Shown here: positions 1 through 8,118 of the stretch, piece after piece
How positions within the stretch are numbered: position 1 is the first letter of the stretch
Layout of the letters: each line of letters opens with the position of its first letter
Assembly: GCF_001422445.1 (NCBI RefSeq)
Contig: NZ_LMNA01000005.1
Span: forward strand, 124,001-188,000
Direction of reading: 5' to 3'
DNA from: Pseudorhodoferax sp. Leaf274
Lineage (GTDB): Bacteria > Pseudomonadota > Gammaproteobacteria > Burkholderiales > Burkholderiaceae_C
Length of the DNA stretch: 64,000 nt
Made by a program: the position numbers and the translations under genes
The notes under the pieces: model-generated
What the model was told of the DNA's origin: nothing
Database searches by the model: none
The model's input: the letters and a program-made list of their open reading frames with translations, nothing else

Positions 1-975
1 CAGGATGATGGCCATGAGGCCCACGGGTGCAGTCACCAGCCCGGCATCGGTGGCGGTGTAGCCCATGTACTGCTGCAGCCACAGCGGCAGCAGCACCACG
101 TTGCCGAAGAAGAGGCCGTAGGCCACCGAGGTCGCGAGCGTGCCGCCCCAGAAGTTGCGCCGCGCGAACAGCCGAAGGTCGACCACCGGGTGGTCGGCCG
201 TGAGCTCCCAGACCAGGAACACAGCGAAGGCGATCACGAACACCACGCCCAAGCCGACGATGAGGTCGGAGTGGAACCAGTCGTACTCCTTGCCCAGGTC
301 CAGCATCATTTGCAGCGAGGCGATCCAGACCACCAGCAGCGCCAGGCCCATGGCGTCGATGGGCAGCTTGCGCGTCTGGCTCTCGCGGCTGGCATAGATG
401 CGCCAGGCCCCGAAGGCGGCCAGCAGGCCCACCGGCACGTTGATGTAGAAGATCCAGGGCCAGGACATGTTGTCCGTGATCCAGCCGCCCAGGAGCGGCC
501 CCATCACGGGCGCGACCAGCGTGGTCATGGCCCACATGGCCATGGCAGTGCCCGCCAGCGCCGGTGGGTAGCTGGACAGCAGCAGCGCCTGCGACAGCGG
601 GATCATGGGTCCGGCGACGAAGCCCTGCAGCGCGCGCAGCGCGATCAGCGTGGGCATGGTGGGCGCCAGCCCGCAGGCCCAGGAGGCCAGCACGAACAGC
701 AGCACGCTGGCCACGAACAGGCGAACCTGGCCGAAGCGCTGCGAGAGCCAGCCCGTAAGCGGCACGGCGATGGCGTTGGCGACGGCGAAGCTCGTGATGA
801 CCCAGGTGCCCTGGTTGGGACTGACGCCCAGGTCGCCGGCGATGGCCGGCAGCGAGACGTTGGCGATGGACGTGTCCAGCACGTTCATGAAGGTCGCGGC
901 CGACAGCGCGACCGTGCCCCACATGCGGGCGCTGCCCTGCAGTGGCTGCGGGCGGACGAAGGTGGCAGTGCTCAT
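1..975 (-). CDS. emrB: EmrB/QacA-type (DHA2) MFS drug efflux pump, C-terminus outside window
   Basis: This is the proton-driven inner-membrane pump of a tripartite drug exporter. The frame starts at 975 with residues MSTATFVRPQ and stays open to the window edge, giving 325 residues of a family that is usually about 510. The first membrane segment carries the DHA2 signature LDTSIANVSLPAIAGDLGV, followed by WVITSFAVANAIAVPLTGWL and the loop GWLSQRFG. Repeated hydrophobic segments fit a 14-helix topology. It lies 21 nt downstream of the adaptor gene and is the last visible gene of a marR-OMF-emrA-emrB operon. The family assignment is firm; the substrate is unknown. The 3' end lies beyond the window. 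Confidence 0.9.
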   Translation of the reverse strand, partial: MSTATFVRPQPLQGSARMWGTVALSAATFMNVLDTSIANVSLPAIAGDLGVSPNQGTWVITSFAVANAIAVPLTGWLSQRFGQVRLFVASVLLFVLASWACGLAPTMPTLIALRALQGFVAGPMIPLSQALLLSSYPPALAGTAMAMWAMTTLVAPVMGPLLGGWITDNMSWPWIFYINVPVGLLAAFGAWRIYASRESQTRKLPIDAMGLALLVVWIASLQMMLDLGKEYDWFHSDLIVGLGVVFVIAFAVFLVWELTADHPVVDLRLFARRNFWGGTLATSVAYGLFFGNVVLLPLWLQQYMGYTATDAGLVTAPVGLMAIIL

Positions 976-996
976 GGAGCTGCGGACCTGCCGTCC

Positions 997-2331
997 TCAG
1001 TGCGCGGCCTGGGCCGTCTGCGTGGAGGCGGCGCGCGCGGGCGCACGGGCCACGGGGGACTGGCTGGCACGCAGGGCCGGCCCGACGTTGGCGGCGATCA
1101 CGCGGCGCACCTGCTCGTCGGCGCCGCGTGCGTCGGCCGCGTAGACGGCCGTGGCCGCCAGCGGCGCGCTGCGCGGTGCCTCGGCCAGCGTGCGGCCATC
1201 CTTGTGCGTGACGTCCACCGTCACGTCCATCGACAGGCCCACGCGCAACGGGTTGGCCACCACCTGCTGCGGGTCGAGTGCGATGCGCACGGGCACGCGC
1301 TGCACCACCTTGATCCAGTTGCCGGTGGCGTTCTGCGCCGGCAGCAGCGCAAACGCCGCGCCCGTGCCCACGCCCAGGCCCGACACTTCGCCCTTGTATT
1401 CGACCTTCTTGCCGTACACGTCGGCCGTCAGCCTGACGGGCTGGCCGATGCGGATGTTGCGCAGCTGCACTTCCTTGAAGTTGGCATCCACCCAGAGCTG
1501 GTCCAGCGGCACCACCGACATCAGCGGCGTGCCCGCGGCCACGCGCTGGCCCAGCTGCACGCTGCGCTTGGCCACGTAGCCCGAGACCGGCGCGGGCAAT
1601 GCCGCGCGCTGCGTGGCCAGCCAGGCCTCGCGCACCTTGGCGGCGGCGGCCAGCACGCTGGGGTGCTGCTCCACGCTCGTGCCTTCGGTCATCGACTGGT
1701 TGCTGGCCAGCTGCTCGCGCGCGGCGGCGGCCGCGGCCTGTGCCGACTGCACGCCGGCCTCGGCCGCCGCGAGCGCGCTCCTGGTGTTGGCCAGCGTGGT
1801 CTGGGCGTGGTTGAGTTCCTCGCGCGAGACGGCGCCGTTGCCCGAGAGCGACTGGCGCCGATTCAGGTCGTCGTTGGCGCGGGCCACCTCGCTCTGCGCG
1901 CGGCCGATCTCGGTGCGTGCGCGCGTGATGTCGGCATCGCGCAGCGACACCTGGGCTGCGAGCGCGCCGTTGTTGGCGTACAGCGTACGCACCTGGCGCA
2001 CGGTCTGCGCGAGCTGGGCCTCGGCCTGCTCCAGCGCCACGCGGCCGTCGGCGGGGTCCAGCTGCACCAGCGGCTGGCCGGCCTGCACGCGGTCGGTGTC
2101 GTCGGCCAGGATGGCCATCACGGTGCCGCCAATCTGCGGCGTGATCTGCACGAGGTTGCCTTGCACGTAGGCGTTGTCGGTTTCCTCGTAGTGGCTGGCG
2201 ACCAGCCATTCGTAGGCGGCCAGGCCCAGGCCGGCGACGACGACCACGGCCGCGATGGCTGTCAGGGCCTTCTTGCGCTTGCCGGGAGCGGGGGTGTCGG
2301 AAGCGGCGGCGGGTGTTGTAGTGGTGTTCAT
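997..2331 (-). CDS. emrA: EmrA-like membrane-fusion (HlyD family) adaptor
   Basis: This periplasmic adaptor links the MFS pump to the outer-membrane channel. It has 444 residues, somewhat longer than typical EmrA (about 390). A cytosolic Pro/Ala-rich N-terminus precedes one membrane anchor (about residues 22-42, ALTAIAAVVVVAGLGLAAYE). The first lipoyl half-motif follows (about 50-95, TDNAYVQGNLVQITPQIGG). An alpha-helical hairpin rich in Ala, Gln and Arg spans about 100-220, and the second lipoyl half with a beta-barrel (APVSGYVAKRSVQLGQRV) comes after. The C-terminus has an extra Ala-rich tail of about 60 residues beyond the usual VDVTHKDG end. It sits 30 nt after the OMF gene and 21 nt before emrB, so the three are probably co-transcribed. 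Confidence 0.92.
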   Translation of the reverse strand: MNTTTTPAAASDTPAPGKRKKALTAIAAVVVVAGLGLAAYEWLVASHYEETDNAYVQGNLVQITPQIGGTVMAILADDTDRVQAGQPLVQLDPADGRVALEQAEAQLAQTVRQVRTLYANNGALAAQVSLRDADITRARTEIGRAQSEVARANDDLNRRQSLSGNGAVSREELNHAQTTLANTRSALAAAEAGVQSAQAAAAAAREQLASNQSMTEGTSVEQHPSVLAAAAKVREAWLATQRAALPAPVSGYVAKRSVQLGQRVAAGTPLMSVVPLDQLWVDANFKEVQLRNIRIGQPVRLTADVYGKKVEYKGEVSGLGVGTGAAFALLPAQNATGNWIKVVQRVPVRIALDPQQVVANPLRVGLSMDVTVDVTHKDGRTLAEAPRSAPLAATAVYAADARGADEQVRRVIAANVGPALRASQSPVARAPARAASTQTAQAAH

Positions 2332-2361
2332 GGCGAAAGGGGTTCTGGAGGGAAAGACGGT

Positions 2362-3816
2362 TCAGCGCGCCGTGTTCTGTGCCAGCGGGGCGACGGGGGC
2401 GGGGTCGACCGTGACGCCGCCGCCCAGCGCATGGGCCAGCTGCGCCTGCACGTCGAGCGCGCGCGCGGCCAGTTCGACCTGCTGGCGGCGCTGGGCCAGC
2501 ACGTTGGATTCGGCGGTCAGCACCTGCAGGTAGTTGCCCAGGCCCGCGCCGTAGCGCTGCCTGGCGATGGCATAGGCGCCTTCTGCGGCGTCCTGGGCGG
2601 AACGCTGCTCCTGCTGCTGCAGCGTGACCGAACGTGCCGAGACGAGCTGGTCGGCCACCTCGCGCACGGCACCGACGATGGCGCCGTTGTAGCTCTCCAC
2701 CGCGGCATCGACATCGGCGGCCTTTCCGCGCAGGTTGGCGCGCAACCGGCCCGCGTCGAACAGCGGCAGGCGCAGCGCCGGGCCGATGCCCCATTGCAGG
2801 CTGCCGGCCTGCGCCAGGTTGTTCAGGCCGATGCTGGACAGGCCGGCAAAGCCGGTCAGGCTGATGTTGGGATAGAACTGCGCGCGCGCGGCGTCCACGT
2901 CGCGCGTGGCGGCTTCGACACGCCAGCGCGCAGCCTGCACGTCGGCGCGGCGGCCCAGCAGGTCGGCGGGCAACACGGCCGGCAGGCTGGGCGCCTGCAG
3001 CCGGGCGAGCGAGGGTGCGGCGTCCTGCAGCGCTGCGGGCGGCTGCGCCGCGAGCGCGGCCAGCGCGTGGCGCGACAGCTGGATCTGCTCGCGCAAGGCC
3101 TCGATCTGCTGGCGTGCCTCGGGCAGGCCACCCTCGGCCTGGCGCAGTTCGAGCCGCGTGTCCAGGCCCGCGTCGAGGCGGTCGCGCACAAGGGTGAGCT
3201 GCTCGCCGCGCTGGGCCAGCGTGCGTTCGGCCACGGCCAGCTGGTCCTGCGCGCGGGCGAGTTGCAGCCAGCCGCGCACGATCTGCTCGGCCAGCATGGC
3301 GCGCGCCGCCTGGGCGTCTGCCGCGGCGGCACGCGCGCCACCGAGGGCGGCGTCGAGCGCGGCGCGGTTCTTGCCGAAGAAGTCGATCTCCCAGCTGCTG
3401 GACAGCTGCAGCAGCCCGGAATTGCGCACGGAGCCGGCCAGCGGCGCGGGCACGGCGCCGTTCTCGGTGTAGCGCTGGCGCGTGACATCCGCGCCCAGGC
3501 CCAGCTGCGGCAGCAAGGCAGCGTCGGCCACTTCGACCACGGCCGTGGCGCGCGCGAGCCGCGCCTGCGCCAGGCCCAGGCTGGGACTGCCGGCCAGGGC
3601 CTGGTCGACCAGCCTGTCGAGCGCGGGGTCGCCGTAGGCGCGCCACCAGGCGGTCTCGACGGCGGGCACCGTGGCCGCCGTGGCCGACGGCACGCCGACC
3701 GCAGCGGCCTCGCGCAACTGGGCCTGCGGCGCGATGCCGGAGGGGTTGGCGCAGGCGGCCAGCGCCAGCACCAGGGCCGCGCCCAAAGTCAGGCGCAGGG
3801 TTGAAGCGGGAGTCAT
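2362..3816 (-). CDS. NodT-family RND/MFS outer-membrane factor lipoprotein
   Basis: This is the TolC-like outer-membrane exit duct of the efflux system. The chosen start at 3816 gives MTPASTLRLTLG and 484 residues, the usual OMF length. The signal peptide ends in the lipobox LALAACANPSG, so Cys about 22 would be lipidated. The mature part holds two OEP repeats, with family features such as WWRAYGDPALDRLVDQAL, SWEIDFFGKNRAALDAA, GRRADVQAARWRVEAATRD and GPALRLPLFDAGRLRAN. The start ATG overlaps the marR stop by ATGA, which indicates translational coupling. The frame remains open further upstream inside marR, but only this start places a lipoprotein signal at the N-terminus. Confidence 0.92.
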   Translation of the reverse strand: MTPASTLRLTLGAALVLALAACANPSGIAPQAQLREAAAVGVPSATAATVPAVETAWWRAYGDPALDRLVDQALAGSPSLGLAQARLARATAVVEVADAALLPQLGLGADVTRQRYTENGAVPAPLAGSVRNSGLLQLSSSWEIDFFGKNRAALDAALGGARAAAADAQAARAMLAEQIVRGWLQLARAQDQLAVAERTLAQRGEQLTLVRDRLDAGLDTRLELRQAEGGLPEARQQIEALREQIQLSRHALAALAAQPPAALQDAAPSLARLQAPSLPAVLPADLLGRRADVQAARWRVEAATRDVDAARAQFYPNISLTGFAGLSSIGLNNLAQAGSLQWGIGPALRLPLFDAGRLRANLRGKAADVDAAVESYNGAIVGAVREVADQLVSARSVTLQQQEQRSAQDAAEGAYAIARQRYGAGLGNYLQVLTAESNVLAQRRQQVELAARALDVQAQLAHALGGGVTVDPAPVAPLAQNTAR

Positions 3817-4343
3817 GCGTTCTTCTTTCCAGCGCAGCCCTGCTGCGCGTTGTCCAGGATGCGGGAGAGGAAGCTCTTGAGCAGCAGCCATTCCTCGCGC
3901 GAGAAGCCGGCGAGGTAGGCGTTCTGCACGCGGCTCAGCGCCACGGGAATCTGCTCGGCCACGGCCTTGCCCTGCTCGGTCAGCGCCAGGCGCACCACGC
4001 GCCGGTCTTCCGAGGAGCGCTCGCGCTGGCACAGGTTCTTGGCCTCCAGCCGGTCGAGCAGCCGCGTCATGGCGCCAGCGTCGAGCTCGCACAACCGCGC
4101 CAGCTCGGCCACGGTGGCGCCGCCCGGGTGCACGGCCAGCTTGAACAGCGGGATCCACTGCGCGTGCGTGAGGCCGGTGGATTCGAGTTCGCGCTCGACC
4201 GCAGAGGCCACGGAAGACAGGATGCGGCGCATCAGGTAGCCCACGCTGTCGCTCGGGTTGTAGCTGTTCGGCGTGTAGAAGTCGGCCGGCGGCGGGCGAC
4301 CGGCGGCGGCCGGCATCGGGATGCGCGAGGGTCGTTCGTCCAT
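3813..4343 (-). CDS. MarR-family transcriptional repressor, first gene of the efflux operon
   Basis: This is a winged-helix regulator that probably senses drugs or phenolics and represses the efflux genes. From the ATG at 4343 (MDERPSRIPMPAAAG) it has 176 residues. The winged helix is visible in LTHAQWIPLFKLAVHPGGAT, VAELARLCELDAGAMTRLLDRLE and the wing RERSSEDRRVVRLALTEQG. An internal ATG at 4316 is an alternative start, and a TTG at 4370 would run through the operator. Neither ATG has a clear Shine-Dalgarno. The ATG at 4343 lies only about 9 nt after the predicted -10 box, so the mRNA may be nearly leaderless. The gene is the first of the marR-OMF-emrA-emrB operon and is divergent from an ABC exporter gene. 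Confidence 0.9.
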   Translation of the reverse strand: MDERPSRIPMPAAAGRPPPADFYTPNSYNPSDSVGYLMRRILSSVASAVERELESTGLTHAQWIPLFKLAVHPGGATVAELARLCELDAGAMTRLLDRLEAKNLCQRERSSEDRRVVRLALTEQGKAVAEQIPVALSRVQNAYLAGFSREEWLLLKSFLSRILDNAQQGCAGKKNA

Positions 4344-4351
4344 GGGCCGCG

Positions 4352-4380
4352 AATTTAATTGCCTAGGCAAATATTGTCAA
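4352..4380 (-). promoter_or_regulatory. Sigma-70-like promoter of the marR efflux operon
   Basis: On the minus strand there is a perfect -35 box TTGACA (4380-4375), a 17-nt spacer and the -10 box TAAATT (4357-4352). The spacer contains the palindrome TTGCCTAGGCAA, so bound MarR would block RNA polymerase. The predicted start of transcription falls near 4345, just before the ATG at 4343. This was read by eye and is not experimentally shown. Confidence 0.6.
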
Positions 4381-4400
4381 GGCTGTTTTTGTCATGGCAA
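4359..4400. promoter_or_regulatory. Paired MarR-type operators between marR and the ABC exporter
   Basis: Site 1 is TTGCCTAGGCAA at 4359-4370, a perfect 12-bp palindrome. Site 2 is TTGTCATGGCAA at 4389-4400, an imperfect palindrome with the same TTG-N6-CAA frame. The sites are 30 bp apart, close to three helical turns, so two dimers could bind the same face of the DNA. An extra half-site TTGTCAA lies at 4374-4380. MarR proteins commonly autorepress from such sites. Control of the divergent ABC exporter by the same protein is inferred. Confidence 0.6.
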
Positions 4401-4434
4401 TTTCTACAGTCCAGTCTGGCTACACTCTCGCCCC

Positions 4435-6240
4435 ATGCCTTCTTCTGCACATTCGGCGGCCGAGCCGGCCAAGGGCTCGCCGCGGTCGCTGCGTGGCCTG
4501 CTGCCGTTCCTCACGCCCTACCGCGGCCACATTGCGCTGGCCGCGCTGTTCCTGGTGTTGGCCGCCGGCGCCACGCTGGTGTTCCCGCTGGCGCTGCGCA
4601 GCCTGATCGACAACGGCCTGGTCAGTGGCGGCACCACGCCGCAGGACACCGGCGCCCGCCTGGTGGCGCTGCGCACGCACTTCTTCGAGCTGTTCGCCGT
4701 GGCCGCCGCGCTGGGGCTGTTCTCGGCCGGCCGCTACTACGTGGTCAGTTGGCTGGGCGAGCGCGTGACCTCGGACCTGCGCAACGCCGTCTACGCGCAC
4801 GTGGTGCGGCAGAGCCCGGAGTTCTTCGAGACGACGCAGACCGGCGAGGTGCTGTCGCGCCTGACGGGCGACACCACGCTGGTGCAGACCGTCGTCGGCT
4901 CTTCGCTGTCGGTCGGCCTGCGCAACGCCGTGATGGGCGCGGGCGCCTTGGGCATGCTGGTCTGGACCAATCCCTATGTGATGACGCAGGTGCTGGGCAT
5001 CCTGGTGCTCGTGGTGGCGCCGACCATGTGGTTCGGCCGGCGCGTGCGCAAGCTCTCGCGCGCGAGCCAGGACCGCGTGGCCGATTCCAGCGCCATCGCG
5101 GCCGAGGTGCTCAACGCGATTCCCGTGGTGCAAAGCTACACGGCAGAGGGGCGCGAGGCCGCGCGCTTCACGCAGTCCACGCAGAACGCCTTCAACACGG
5201 CCGTGCGGCGCACGCGCGCGCGCGCCGTGCTGGTGGCCTTCATCATCACGGCGACCTCGGCCGCGCTGCTGTGGGGCCTCTACCAGGGCACGCAGGCCGT
5301 CATGCGCGGCGACATCTCGGCCGGCCACCTGGGCCAGACCGTGGTCTACGTGATCATCCTGGCGGGCGCCTTCGGCGCACTGAGCGAGGTGTATGGCGAC
5401 CTGCTGCGCGCAGCGGGCGCGACCGAGCGCCTCATGGAACTGCTGCACATGCGCTCGCCGATCGCCTCGCCGCAACGGCCGGCCCCGGCGCCCGCCCGCA
5501 ACGGCGGCAGCCGCGTGGAGCTGGCCGACGTGGGCTTTCACTACCCCTCGCGCCCGGCCCAGGCTGCACTCAGCGATTTCAGCCTGGCCGTGGCGCCAGG
5601 CGAGACCGTGGCCCTGGTCGGTGCCAGCGGTGCCGGCAAGAGCACGGTGTTCCAGCTGCTGCTGCGCTTCTACGACCAGGAGCGCGGCCACATCCTGCTC
5701 GATGGCGTGGCGACGCGCGAGATGGCGCTGGACGAACTGCGCGGCCGCATCGGCATCGTGCCGCAGGATCCGGTGCTGTTCTCTACCAGCGCGCGCGAGA
5801 ACATTCGCTATGGCCGGCCCGAGGCCAGCGACGCCGAGGTCGAGGCCGCTGCCCGCGCCGCCTTCGCGCACGATTTCATCGAGGCCCTGCCGCAAGGCTA
5901 CGACAGCTTCCTGGGCGAACGCGGCGTGCGCCTGTCGGGCGGGCAGCGCCAGCGCATCGCGATCGCGCGCGCCATGCTCAAGAACGCGCCGCTGCTGCTG
6001 CTGGACGAAGCCACCAGCGCGTTGGATGCCGAGAGCGAGCGCATGGTGCAGGCGGCGCTGGAGAGCGCCATGCAGGGCCGCACCACGCTGGTCATCGCCC
6101 ACCGCCTGGCCACCGTGCAGCAGGCCGACCGCATCGTGGTGCTGGAGCACGGCCGCATCGTCGAACAGGGCACGCACGCCGCGCTGGTGGCGGCCGGCGG
6201 CACCTATGCGCGCCTTGCCGCGCTGCAGTTCACGCAGTAG
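4435..6240 (+). CDS. MsbA/multidrug-type ABC exporter (fused TMD-NBD half transporter)
   Basis: This is an ATP-driven exporter half-molecule of 601 residues that would work as a homodimer in the inner membrane. The start at 4435 (MPSSAHSAAEPAKG) is chosen because upstream extensions run through the operator region. Residues about 25-330 form a six-helix ABC membrane domain, for example IALAALFLVLAAGATLVFPL. The nucleotide-binding domain shows Walker A GASGAGKST (about 397), Q-loop VPQDPVLFS, the signature LSGGQRQR (about 500), Walker B LLLLDEATSALD (about 522) and the switch His in IAHRLAT. The N-terminal order GRYYVVSWLGERVTSDLR resembles MsbA/BmrA-like lipid or drug exporters. It is divergent from marR and may be co-regulated with it. 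The substrate is unknown. Confidence 0.9.
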   Translation: MPSSAHSAAEPAKGSPRSLRGLLPFLTPYRGHIALAALFLVLAAGATLVFPLALRSLIDNGLVSGGTTPQDTGARLVALRTHFFELFAVAAALGLFSAGRYYVVSWLGERVTSDLRNAVYAHVVRQSPEFFETTQTGEVLSRLTGDTTLVQTVVGSSLSVGLRNAVMGAGALGMLVWTNPYVMTQVLGILVLVVAPTMWFGRRVRKLSRASQDRVADSSAIAAEVLNAIPVVQSYTAEGREAARFTQSTQNAFNTAVRRTRARAVLVAFIITATSAALLWGLYQGTQAVMRGDISAGHLGQTVVYVIILAGAFGALSEVYGDLLRAAGATERLMELLHMRSPIASPQRPAPAPARNGGSRVELADVGFHYPSRPAQAALSDFSLAVAPGETVALVGASGAGKSTVFQLLLRFYDQERGHILLDGVATREMALDELRGRIGIVPQDPVLFSTSARENIRYGRPEASDAEVEAAARAAFAHDFIEALPQGYDSFLGERGVRLSGGQRQRIAIARAMLKNAPLLLLDEATSALDAESERMVQAALESAMQGRTTLVIAHRLATVQQADRIVVLEHGRIVEQGTHAALVAAGGTYARLAALQFTQ

Positions 6241-6261
6241 CCAGGCGCTCCGCCGGCGGCC

Positions 6262-6278
6262 TATGCATGATGTGCATA
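6262..6278. promoter_or_regulatory. Operator-like palindrome upstream of glutamate dehydrogenase
   Basis: TATGCA-TGATG-TGCATA is a perfect 6-bp inverted repeat with a 5-bp centre, about 100 bp upstream of the gdh start and 22 bp after the ABC exporter stop. The size and position fit a dimeric regulator site controlling gdh. It could also be a chance palindrome. No regulator can be assigned from the sequence. Confidence 0.35.
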
Positions 6279-6338
6279 AGGCACGAACCAGCTGCTGCCG
6301 GGCTTGGACAAGCCCTGCAGCCCCCGCCTAAGCTTGGC

Positions 6339-6360
6339 GCTCCTCTACAACAACAGGAGC
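6339..6360 (+). promoter_or_regulatory. Hairpin that would sequester the gdh ribosome binding site
   Basis: GCTCCT (6339-6344) pairs perfectly with AGGAGC (6355-6360) around a 10-nt loop. The right arm contains the Shine-Dalgarno AGGAG, 7 nt before the ATG at 6367. Such pairing could lower or tune translation of glutamate dehydrogenase. The stem is short, and its function is inferred. Confidence 0.35.
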
Positions 6361-6366
6361 CAGTCC

Positions 6367-7674
6367 ATGGCGACATCCTCTTCCACCCCGGCGCCCACCG
6401 CGCATCCCCTGCCCTCCTACCTGCAGGCCGAGCACCTCGGTCCGTGGGGCATCTTCTTGCAGCAGGTCGACCGCGTCGAACCCTACCTGGGCAACCTGGC
6501 GCGCTGGGTGGAAACGCTCAAGCGGCCCAAGCGCATCCTGGTGGTGGACGTGCCGATCCACCTGGACGACGGCCGCATCGCCCACTTCGAGGGCTACCGC
6601 GTGCAGCACAACACCTCGCGCGGCCCGGGCAAGGGCGGCGTGCGCTTCCACCAGGACGTGACGCTGTCCGAGGTGATGGCGCTGTCGGCCTGGATGTCGA
6701 TCAAGAACGCGGCCGTGAACGTGCCCTACGGTGGCGCCAAGGGCGGAATCCGCGTCGACCCGAAGACGCTGTCGCGCGGCGAGCTGGAACGCATGACGCG
6801 CCGCTACACCAGCGAGATCGGCATCATCATCGGCCCGACCAAGGACATCCCGGCACCGGACGTCAACACCAACGAGCAGATCATGGCCTGGATGATGGAC
6901 ACCTACTCCATGAACCAGGGCTCCACCGCCACCGGCGTGGTGACCGGCAAGCCGGTCGACCTGGGTGGCTCGCTCGGCCGGCGCGAGGCCACGGGCCGCG
7001 GCGTGTTCACCGTGGGCGCGGAAGCGGCCAAGCGCATCGGGCTGGACGTGGCCAAGGCGGCCGTCGCGGTGCAGGGCTTCGGCAATGTGGGCGGCATCGC
7101 AGGCAAGCTGTTCGCCGAAGCCGGCGCCCGCGTGGTGGCCGTGCAGGACCATGGTGGCGCGATCTACCGCGAGGCCGGACTGGACGTGCCATCGCTGCTC
7201 AAGCACGTGGCCGAGAAGGGCACGGTGGCGGGCTTCGAACACGCCGAGGCCATGGAAGCCGACAAGTTCTGGGACGTGCCCTGCGACATCATGATTCCCG
7301 CCGCGCTGGAGCAGCAGATCACCAAGGCCAATGCGCACCGCATCCAGGCCCGCATGGTGATCGAGGGCGCCAACGGCCCGACGACGCCCGAGGCGGACGA
7401 CATCCTGCACGAGCGCAACGTGCTGGTGCTGCCCGACGTGATCGCCAACGCCGGCGGCGTGACGGTCAGCTACTTCGAGTGGGTGCAGGACTTCAGCAGC
7501 TTCTTCTGGGACGAGGACGAGATCAACAAGCGCCTGGTGCGCGTGATGCAGCAGGCTTTCGCGGGCGTGTGGCAGGTGGCCGAGCAGCACAAGGTGAGCC
7601 TGCGAACCGCCACCTTCATCGTGGCCTGCGAGCGCATCCTGCACACGCGCGAACTGCGCGGCCTGTATCCCTGA
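6367..7674 (+). CDS. gdhA: Glu/Leu/Phe/Val-family glutamate dehydrogenase
   Basis: The enzyme interconverts glutamate and 2-oxoglutarate plus ammonium with NAD(P), linking nitrogen to the TCA cycle in the cytoplasm. It has 435 residues, the usual length of the bacterial hexameric type. The start at 6367 follows an AGGAG box at 7 nt. The dimerisation/substrate domain contains [14 protein letters not shown] with the substrate-binding lysine, the conserved [20 protein letters not shown] with the catalytic lysine, and [17 protein letters not shown]. The Rossmann domain contains [17 protein letters not shown]. The C-terminal part shows [17 protein letters not shown]-like residues and [21 protein letters not shown]. 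It stands alone, converging with the DUF1178 gene 6 bp away. An upstream palindrome and a hairpin over the ribosome site hint at regulation. Confidence 0.93.
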   Translation: MATSSSTPAPTAHPLPSYLQAEHLGPWGIFLQQVDRVEPYLGNLARWVETLKRPKRILVVDVPIHLDDGRIAHFEGYRVQHNTSRGPGKGGVRFHQDVTLSEVMALSAWMSIKNAAVNVPYGGAKGGIRVDPKTLSRGELERMTRRYTSEIGIIIGPTKDIPAPDVNTNEQIMAWMMDTYSMNQGSTATGVVTGKPVDLGGSLGRREATGRGVFTVGAEAAKRIGLDVAKAAVAVQGFGNVGGIAGKLFAEAGARVVAVQDHGGAIYREAGLDVPSLLKHVAEKGTVAGFEHAEAMEADKFWDVPCDIMIPAALEQQITKANAHRIQARMVIEGANGPTTPEADDILHERNVLVLPDVIANAGGVTVSYFEWVQDFSSFFWDEDEINKRLVRVMQQAFAGVWQVAEQHKVSLRTATFIVACERILHTRELRGLYP

Positions 7675-7680
7675 GCGGGA

Positions 7681-8118
7681 TCACTGCAGGGGCTCTTTGA
7701 GCGCCTTGGGAATCGGCAAGGGCATCACGGCGATGCCCTCCTCCAGCAGCGACTCGGTCTCCTCGCGCGAGGCCTGGCCGCGGATGCTGCGCTCCGCGCT
7801 CTCGCCGTAGTGGATGCGGCGCGCCTCCTCGGCGAACTTGGCGCCCACGTCCTCGGTGTTGGCCAGCACGTGGCGCACCATCTTCATCCAGGCTGCCTGC
7901 ATTTGCGGTTCCACCACCGCCACATCGCGCCTGGCCTCGGGTTCAGCAACGCCACCCAGGTTCAGCCGCGGCGCGGACAGCTTCTTGACCACCGCCGTGT
8001 CGCCGCAGAACGGGCACTCCACCAGCTGGCGCGCCAGCTGCGACTGGAAATCGTCTTCTGAGCCGAACCAGCCTTCGAAGCTGTGGCCATGGGGGCACTG
8101 GAGGTCCAGGACTTTCAT
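7681..8118 (-). CDS. DUF1178 family protein
   Basis: This is a 145-residue protein of unknown function, typical of alpha- and beta-proteobacteria. It begins MKVLDLQCPHGHSFEGWFGS and has a second cysteine pair in VECPFCGDTAVVKKL, so the N-terminal 45 residues look like a small zinc ribbon (Cys8, His10 or His12 and the CPFC pair as candidate ligands). The C-terminal half is a helical segment ending MPLPIPKALKEPLQ. The start at 8118 overlaps the NUDIX stop by ATGA, so it is translationally coupled to that gene and is the last gene of the extended nuo transcription unit. Confidence 0.85.
   Translation of the reverse strand: MKVLDLQCPHGHSFEGWFGSEDDFQSQLARQLVECPFCGDTAVVKKLSAPRLNLGGVAEPEARRDVAVVEPQMQAAWMKMVRHVLANTEDVGAKFAEEARRIHYGESAERSIRGQASREETESLLEEGIAVMPLPIPKALKEPLQ

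Noticed and set aside
190-3804. A 1204-codon open frame on the plus strand opposite the efflux genes
   Set aside because: It is rich in Gly, Arg, Gln and His with no domain, and lies exactly antisense to emrA and the OMF gene. High GC at third positions leaves such antisense frames open.
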